A stretch of DNA of 64,000 nucleotides, from the NCBI GenBank assembly GCA_947044365.1, contig OX345636.1:57081746-57145745 (forward strand), in the 5' to 3' direction. Shown one piece after another: positions 58,041 through 64,000 of this stretch. A program made the position numbers and the translations under genes. The notes under the pieces were generated by a model that saw only the letters and a program-made list of their open reading frames with translations, was not told where the DNA came from and did not search any database. This DNA comes from Petrosia ficiformis. Lineage: Eukaryota > Porifera > Demospongiae > Haplosclerida > Petrosiidae. The stretch's first letter is position 1, and the number at the start of each line of letters is the position of its first letter.

Positions 58041-58786
58041 GTGCCATCAGGATGGGACCCTCTCCTACATGGTGAAGTAATATTACACATGTGAAACAAA
58101 CAATAGTTAAAATACCCCAAAACATTATAATCATTATTTATTTATGTTTCACTGCTCATTTGTGTGGGTCTGAGTCATATAATCATGACAAGGTTAACTT
58201 CAGAACATTTAATTTATGCATAGAAAGTAATAAAAGTCAAGTACAGAGAGTCTGTTATAAACTGAAGCACAAGCTGCTATTAACTGAGCTGAGTTCAAAA
58301 TCTATTTTATTAAATACAAAAACCATATGAAAAGCATGTGTATTTTATCTCTATAGTCTTACATTTTATTTTAGCCTGTGCTTTATCTCAAAAAAGAAAG
58401 AAAGGTCCTCAAATAGTGCTTGAAACGTTGAACAAAGATACACATGTAGGCAGAAAAACATTACATTGTGCTAATCATGTGCACAGCACATGACTTAAAA
58501 TAGAAAGTTAATTTCTTGGCAAGAATGCTTGGAGCCAGTGTTCAATGTTGTAGCAAGGTCTATACCTCAATTGTGTTTGTTTCCTAACGATAGGCATGCA
58601 GTTATATTTACATGTGTGTAGTTGTCCCCTAGAGTCTTCTCAAATGTGGAAGCAGTAACCACGAGTGATATAAATTGTTGTATTTGTTCCTTGTGTAATT
58701 TGAAGTCTGCTAGTAGCTCATTCGAGCCGCCAATATTTGTAGTTTTCCGAAATGTTTTCAAACACACAGACTCACGCACACACAAA
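58041..58786 (+). mobile_element. Family C element, copy 4, 3'-truncated
   Basis: The 5' end GCCATCAGGATGGGACCCTC and the 3' part with GCAGTAACCACGAGTGATATA and an ACACAGACTCACGCACACAC tract match the other family C copies. The terminal GC-rich hairpin is missing, and the sequence diverges after CACACAAATGG. Confidence 0.75.
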
Positions 58787-59606
58787 TGGTACAGAAACAG
58801 CTTCAGAAATCTAAATTTAGAAATTGGTGATTTCAGAAATTTGAAATAGATTGCATAAAAATTCTGAATATAAAATTAATTAGTAATTATAGATTTTGGA
58901 ATTTACAATTATTTAATTAAAAGTAAAGTAATGAATGTTACAACTCCATTTAAATTATACATGTCATGCATATTTTCAGTAATAATAAGGACAAATTTTA
59001 AACAATCAGAAAATACATGTACGTAGGTTGCCATTGGAATGGAGAATGTTCTGAAAAACAGGTTCCGTATTAAAGAAGTCACGCTTTCTTCACCTAAATA
59101 CATGTACATGCCTCTTGAACTGTGGGTATATGTCTGAGACTAAAAGTAAAGTTTCTTGCAGAAGCAAGTACCAATGGTATTCCACCTCCACAACCCTGTG
59201 TCGTATGTGAATTCCAGGATAGTATTGTAGATATATCACCTCAACAACCTAGTAAAATATAATACTTACATGTACATGTGTGTATATAAATCATTTGTGA
59301 ATGAGGGAGAACATAATACTGTACCATACTATATAAATACAATATTATTTTGTGATTCCTTGTAATTTATAAACAAGTAAATAGCAAAATACACATACAT
59401 GTACATGTACATGGTTTCATGAAGTGTGGCAGGGATTTCCCTCTCTCCTTCAACATCTTAACTATAACCTTAGATGGCATATAAATCATAAACATCCTGA
59501 GTGAGCATATCCCCCTCTCCACGCACCCCTAAGAGCAGTGTAAAAAAACCAAACAATAAAATAAAATGGTGACAGAGAAGTGTGTTGTTGTGTATTACAG
59601 GCTTTC

Positions 59607-60178
59607 TATGCTCGTAGAGTACGTAAGGGATAATAAAAGCACTAAGACTGTATTTACAAACATCTATAGTACATGTACATTTAGTGATATGTACAAGAAA
59701 ATGGAGTGCTAATATTTGGCTATTTCATTAGAAACAAGATATGATTAAAATTATCCTGATAACAAAACTATTATGTGAATATTTGCTCATTAAATAAACA
59801 AATATTAGAATCCTATTCATTGGATCCTTACTATTTGACTAATCAATTGTGATCCTATCACATACACATGTGTTTAGTTAAACACTATACTTATGCTCGT
59901 AGAGTACGTAAGGGATAATAAAAGCACTAAGACTGTATTTACAAACATCTATAGTACATGTACATTTAGTGATATGTACAAGAAAATGGAGTGCTAATAT
60001 TTGGCTATTTCACTAGAAACAAGATATGATTAAAATTATCCTGATAACAAAACTATTATGTGAATATTTGCTCATTAAATAAACAAATATTAGAATCCTA
60101 TTCATTGGATCCTTACTATTTGACTAATCAATTGTGATCCTATCACATACACATGTGTTTAGTTAAACACTATACTTA
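59607..60178. repeat. Near-perfect 285-bp tandem duplication
   Basis: Unit 1 (59607-59891) and unit 2 (59892-60176) both begin TATGCTCGTAGAGTACG. Reading along, the only difference I see is TTTCATTAG versus TTTCACTAG. Such identity implies a very recent duplication, or an assembly artefact that repeats one segment. Confidence 0.95.
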
Positions 60179-61496
60179 TTGAGACTGTGTTTTCCATTTT
60201 ACCTGAACTAAAAGAACTGTTAATAACATTTCCTATCTTATTGAATATCAATTGACTGAGTTCCCAGAATTTAATAATTTTCTTAACTATACATGTACAT
60301 GTACATGTATGTACAAGTATAATTATATATTAGGATCATGGAAAGTAACTGTCCATACAAAAGCATAAGGAAATGCTATATAGTATATACATGTACATGT
60401 GTGCACAAAACCTCTAGTCCCTTTGTAAATGGGAATGATTTTATTTTTGTGTTTGTCACACATAGATTAATTACTATCTATTTCATCAATTACTGGAGTA
60501 TTATTTAATGACTTTGTGTTTCAGTACTAACATTTGTGTATTACACATGAGCTTTTATAAAACCAAAACATCGACTATTCTCACTTTCATTGGACTAATA
60601 TGCATGGAGCATCATATCATATAGCTCACATTCTCTAGTTATAAACATACATGTAGAATATATGACTTTAGAGGCATTCAAATGTGATGTTGGACAAAAG
60701 AAAGTAATATCCAACCACACTGAAATACAGTAACCAGTAATCACATACCTTTTGGGCTGTCTCAACCCACTGATAATGACAATGAATATCATTATAAGTA
60801 TAAATTAAAGGGTATATAATATTAAAATTAACAATACCCTTACTGTAATACCACACCCATTATTACTGACCCAATCCTCTAGCGTCATTTTATATACTTA
60901 GATATGCTAAAAATGTATACTGAGAAGAATTTAATATTTGAGAATAAAAAAGACATGCATGTACCGACACTTTAAAACCACATACATGAAACACACTCCT
61001 TTGGTTTTGTGTTCTATACTCAGACTGAGAATATAATTAAGATAAAATGACCTTAAATTTCTTTGTGGATGTAAATATTATTGGTTTAGGTAAACTGTAT
61101 AATATACTTATGTATCATGACCTATAACTACATGAACATGTATGTATAATTATGAAGTGAGTACACAGCTTATCATTGTGACATGTACATGTATCATAAA
61201 CAACTTTTATGTATGTAGATGTCCTTATACCTCTTTTATTTTTAAATTCAACTTGTTTTTATAAATGTCAATGAAATATTTGATGAATATCATGTAACAA
61301 ATTATATAAAATCTCAACTGTATACCTAGTGAATTCTAAATGATAGACCACCAAAGTCAGAGATTTCTAAGAAATTTAACATTACCTACCTGGCAAGTTT
61401 ACAATCATTCACTTTTCTGCTTTTCTGACAGTAATGAAGCTTGATATCAACTTTTATCCCTTCATTGTAAAACAGTTGATGTTGATGTATACACTA
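60179..61496. other. No gene recognised
   Basis: AT-rich with ACATGT clusters (60294-60310). The GAGTTCCCAGAATTTAATAA block at about 60260 reappears, diverged, near 63835 (GAGCTCCCTGTATTTAATAA, followed in both places by TTTTCTTAACTATA). This suggests an older dispersed repeat. Confidence 0.45.
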
Positions 61497-61745
61497 TACA
61501 TATGTTATCTGAAAGAAAGAAAGAAAGACAAACACCTGAGACAATGGAAAAATGAAAAATGAGAGTTGCCTCAGGTGGGATTCGAACCCACGACACTCTG
61601 TATTCCAGACAGATGCTCTACCAACTGAGCTACCCAGGCAGCTCAGCTGGCAGGGTTCGAATACTAGGCTTTTAGGTGAAGGCCGGGGTAATGAAACCAC
61701 CAAAGACACCAACACCAAACCTTAGTATATACATATGTTATCTGA

Positions 61746-61777
<32 letters not shown>

Positions 61778-61816
61778 CAAACACCTGAGACAATGGAAAA
61801 ATGAAAAATGAGAGTG
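61497..61816 (-). mobile_element. tRNA-derived SINE-like unit with doubled tail
   Basis: A tRNA-like head (61568-61639, minus) is followed on the minus strand by a tail: CTCTCATTTTTCATTTTTCC, then TTGTCTCAGGTGTTTG, then (TTTC)n. The same tail occurs a second time at 61732-61816, so the head is flanked by direct repeats of about 70 bp that differ mainly in TTTC repeat number. The sequence between head and second tail (61640-61731) includes GGGTTCGAATACTAGG, a second B-box-like motif. Confidence 0.65.
61568..61639 (-). tRNA. tRNA-like sequence, anticodon GGA
   Basis: The minus strand folds as a cloverleaf: D arm GCTC/GAGC, anticodon stem TCTGT/ACAGA with loop CTGGAAT (anticodon GGA), a 5-nt variable loop, and T arm GTGGG/CCCAC with TTCGAAT. 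The acceptor stem (GCCTGGG/CTGAGGC) has a G-G mismatch. GGA would read serine codons, but the long variable arm of tRNA-Ser is missing. With the SINE-like tail, this is more likely a tRNA-derived element than a working tRNA gene. Confidence 0.6.
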
Positions 61817-61859
61817 TATATCAGGATAATGTAGTAATACTCCACTCTCTATACAGAAT

Positions 61860-62195
61860 AACCGGATATATCACTACTGTCACAGTCACTACTGTCACGT
61901 ACATTAGTCACTACTGTCACATTAGTCACTACTGTCACATTAGTCACTACTGTCACAGTAGTCACTACTGTCACAGTAGTCACTACAGTGACAGTAGTCA
62001 CTACAGTCACAGTGGTGACTACTGTCACACTAGACTTTCAATATAGTAATAGTACATTGTAGTCACTGACACCACTATTGTTACTTCTGTGATAATAGTC
62101 ACTATTGTCACAAGTCACTATTGTCACAAGTCACTATTGTCACAATAGTCAGTATTGTCACAATAGTCACTATTGTCACAATAATTTAGTACTGT
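61860..62195. repeat. Tandem array of CACTACTGTCACA-type units
   Basis: Units of about 15-18 bp (AGTCACTACTGTCACA and variants such as CACTATTGTCACA) repeat through the interval. Each unit is partly self-complementary (GTCACTACTG / CAGTAGTGAC), so the array can form many small hairpins. Open frames with HYCHSS periodicity are artefacts. Confidence 0.95.
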
Positions 62196-62984
62196 CAGTA
62201 TTATCTCAGCATTTTATTGTCAGTTATATGTTTTCAGAGTATTGTGATAATGAACATTATAATATATTAAGTTGTTACAACCCAAGAGAATTCTTGGAAT
62301 TAACGTTTTTTCTCCAAGATGATAAATTTGTGTTCCTCTTTGTTGATTGCTTTGAGGTGGATAGGGAAGGCTGCTCACTTTCCTATTTGTTCCTTAGTCA
62401 CCAACCATGCTTATCACGTTGCTGATGCAACAATTGTAGGAACCCAAATGGTCAATGGCACAACAACAACTAAGACTAACTACAAGAATTCACCATAGAT
62501 ATAGGGATCAAAAACAACCATTCAAAGGGTGACCTTATACACAATGTGTTGATGAATCTCATGAAGTACCTTTGCATGGTTCATTGTCATCCATTGAACA
62601 TTGTATTATAAAAAGTAATGTTATTTTCATGTTTATCCATGGTATTGATTATATCCCTGAAACAGTGAGCTGTATTTTCTCATTTATTATTAAGCTGACT
62701 AAAACAATATCATCTGTTGGATTTCCTATTTATCAAAGATCTAACACAATCATTAAAAGTGTGTTAGAAAGATTTTGTAAGCATTTCATTATTTAGCAGA
62801 AACTCCAACAGAATTAGTTAGAGATCATTAATCTAACCCTATTTACTGAACATGACCATTCATATACTATGTACACCTTTCCTTGTATTTCTTCACATAT
62901 CAACAATTTAAATGATTCCATGTTTACTGATACAGTCTAGCTACTTTGTATTCTTATCTTTAAAGCAGTGATTAGTATGATTAG
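62196..62984. other. Spacer between the two arrays
   Basis: Unique-looking AT-rich sequence. Two overlapping plus-strand frames around 62105-62425 and 62572-62796 show no motif and no splice context. I do not call a gene. Confidence 0.45.
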
Positions 62985-63825
62985 TCAATAATGACATTTG
63001 TAACTACTATCACTGTAGTCACAATTGTGACATTGAGAGTAAAAGGATGGAGTGCCATGTTGAATAATTATAATGATGTATATACTGTAGTACATGTATA
63101 CAGTTGTACATGTGTATATAATATTAACAACGATAATTCTATCGCAACAGTATAGTGAGTATTCTAACTGCATTGTGTGTACATGTATCAGTACTATCAC
63201 TACTGTGTTGTGACTATTATGATATGTCAGCAGTGACTACTGCTACTATTTTGAGTAGTGACTACTGTAAGTATGTAGTGGTTGATACAATGGTGATATC
63301 AATAATGATATATGGTTACTAATATCTAGTGACCACATTACTGTGACATGGCATTGTTCCTTACGTTTATGAATATACATGTAGTGTCTAATGTGACAGT
63401 AGTGACTGTAGTGACAATAGTGATGGTTGTGATAGTAGTAATGAGTACTGTGACCAGTGACATTAGTGACTACTGTGACAGTATTGACTTGTGTGACAGT
63501 AGTCACTATTACATGTAAACTTATGTTCCTATTTTGACTATAGTGACTATTGTGACAGTAGTGTCTACTGTGTGAGTATTCATAACTATGGTCACTACTG
63601 TGACAATAGTGACTATTGTGACAGTAGTGACTACTATGAAATTTGTGTCAGTAGGGTCTATAATGACAATAGTGATATTATTACTATCGTCATTATGGTG
63701 ACAATAGTGACTGTTGTGACAATAGTGACTAATGTGAAAATAGTCGCTATTATAGCAATAGTGATGTTAGTGACTGCTCTTACTATTGTTAGTGACAGTA
63801 GTGACTATTGTGATTATTAATTGAC
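62985..63825. repeat. Second array, GTGACAGTAGTGACT-type, inverted
   Basis: Units such as TGTGACAGTAGTGACTA are the reverse complement of those at 61860-62195. They are scattered at 62985-63300 and dense at 63385-63825. The central part is interrupted by unique sequence. Together with the first array this gives a 2-kb inverted arrangement. Confidence 0.9.
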
Positions 63826-64000
63826 AGAGCTCCCTGTATTTAATAATTTTCTTAACTATAAATGTAAATGTGTAAGTGATACAAGCGTAATTGTGTATAA
63901 GGAACATGGAAAGTAGGTGTTCAATGTGCGTGTAAGATGAGTTCTCTGGCCATAGGAAAGCATGTTGAAATGCTACATGTATGTTAGTACATGTATATGT

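Noticed and set aside
61568..61639. Functional tRNA-Ser gene
   Set aside because: There is no long variable arm, the acceptor stem has a mismatch, and it carries a SINE-like tail.
61860..63825. Candidate CRISPR-like array
   Set aside because: Units are contiguous, of 15-18 bp and self-similar, with no unique spacers. The sequence is clearly eukaryotic.

Overview
This window is AT-rich animal genomic DNA. It has intron-rich genes with very short introns (many are 50-100 nt), a single-exon secreted-protein gene, and many transposable elements. The style of its largest gene (kelch repeats, coiled coil, ZU5 domain and a C-terminal helical domain) and of its LINE ORF1 matches what I know from demosponges such as Amphimedon queenslandica. 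That species call is recognition from memory and was not tested.

Layout. 1-2.4 kb: a decayed CACTA/EnSpm transposase. 2.98-3.63 kb: a 330-bp tandem duplication. 5.2-13.5 kb: nested non-autonomous elements (families A, B, C and D below), AT microsatellites, and one intact-looking gene for a secreted Cys-rich protein (10.6-11.2 kb, minus). 13.6-16.0 kb: a piggyBac element with both inverted ends but a broken transposase. 16.3-26.0 kb (minus): a gene of about 21 exons encoding kelch, coiled coil, ZU5, acidic linker and a conserved C-terminal region. 29.1-32.9 kb: a LINE split by a family A insertion and cut off inside its reverse transcriptase. 33.4-34.9 kb (minus): a Penelope-like reverse transcriptase relic. 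35.2-37.1 kb (plus): a broken, inverted partial copy of the kelch/ZU5 gene. 39.7-45.5 kb: a CACTA-like transposon with CACTG termini and two divergent genes, an intact 331-codon SAM-domain protein and a six-exon C2H2/transposase gene with one frameshift and one stop. 46.0-49.0 kb (minus): a three-exon gene with AGQ-type repeats and a BEN-like C-terminal domain. 49-54 kb: minisatellites, a long-inverted-repeat element containing a hAT dimerisation exon, and a decayed retroelement C-terminus. 54-64 kb: mostly anonymous DNA with tandem arrays, a recent 285-bp duplication, a tRNA-derived SINE-like unit and two arrays of a TCACTACTG-type repeat.

How the parts relate. The likely host genes are the secreted protein, the kelch/ZU5 gene and the BEN-like gene. 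Nearly everything else is mobile-element sequence that has inserted between or inside them. Introns of the kelch/ZU5 gene hold a family C element and about 1 kb of ACAT-rich repeat. The most unusual feature is the two-gene CACTA-like element, whose accessory SAM-domain gene has stayed open while its transposase has decayed.
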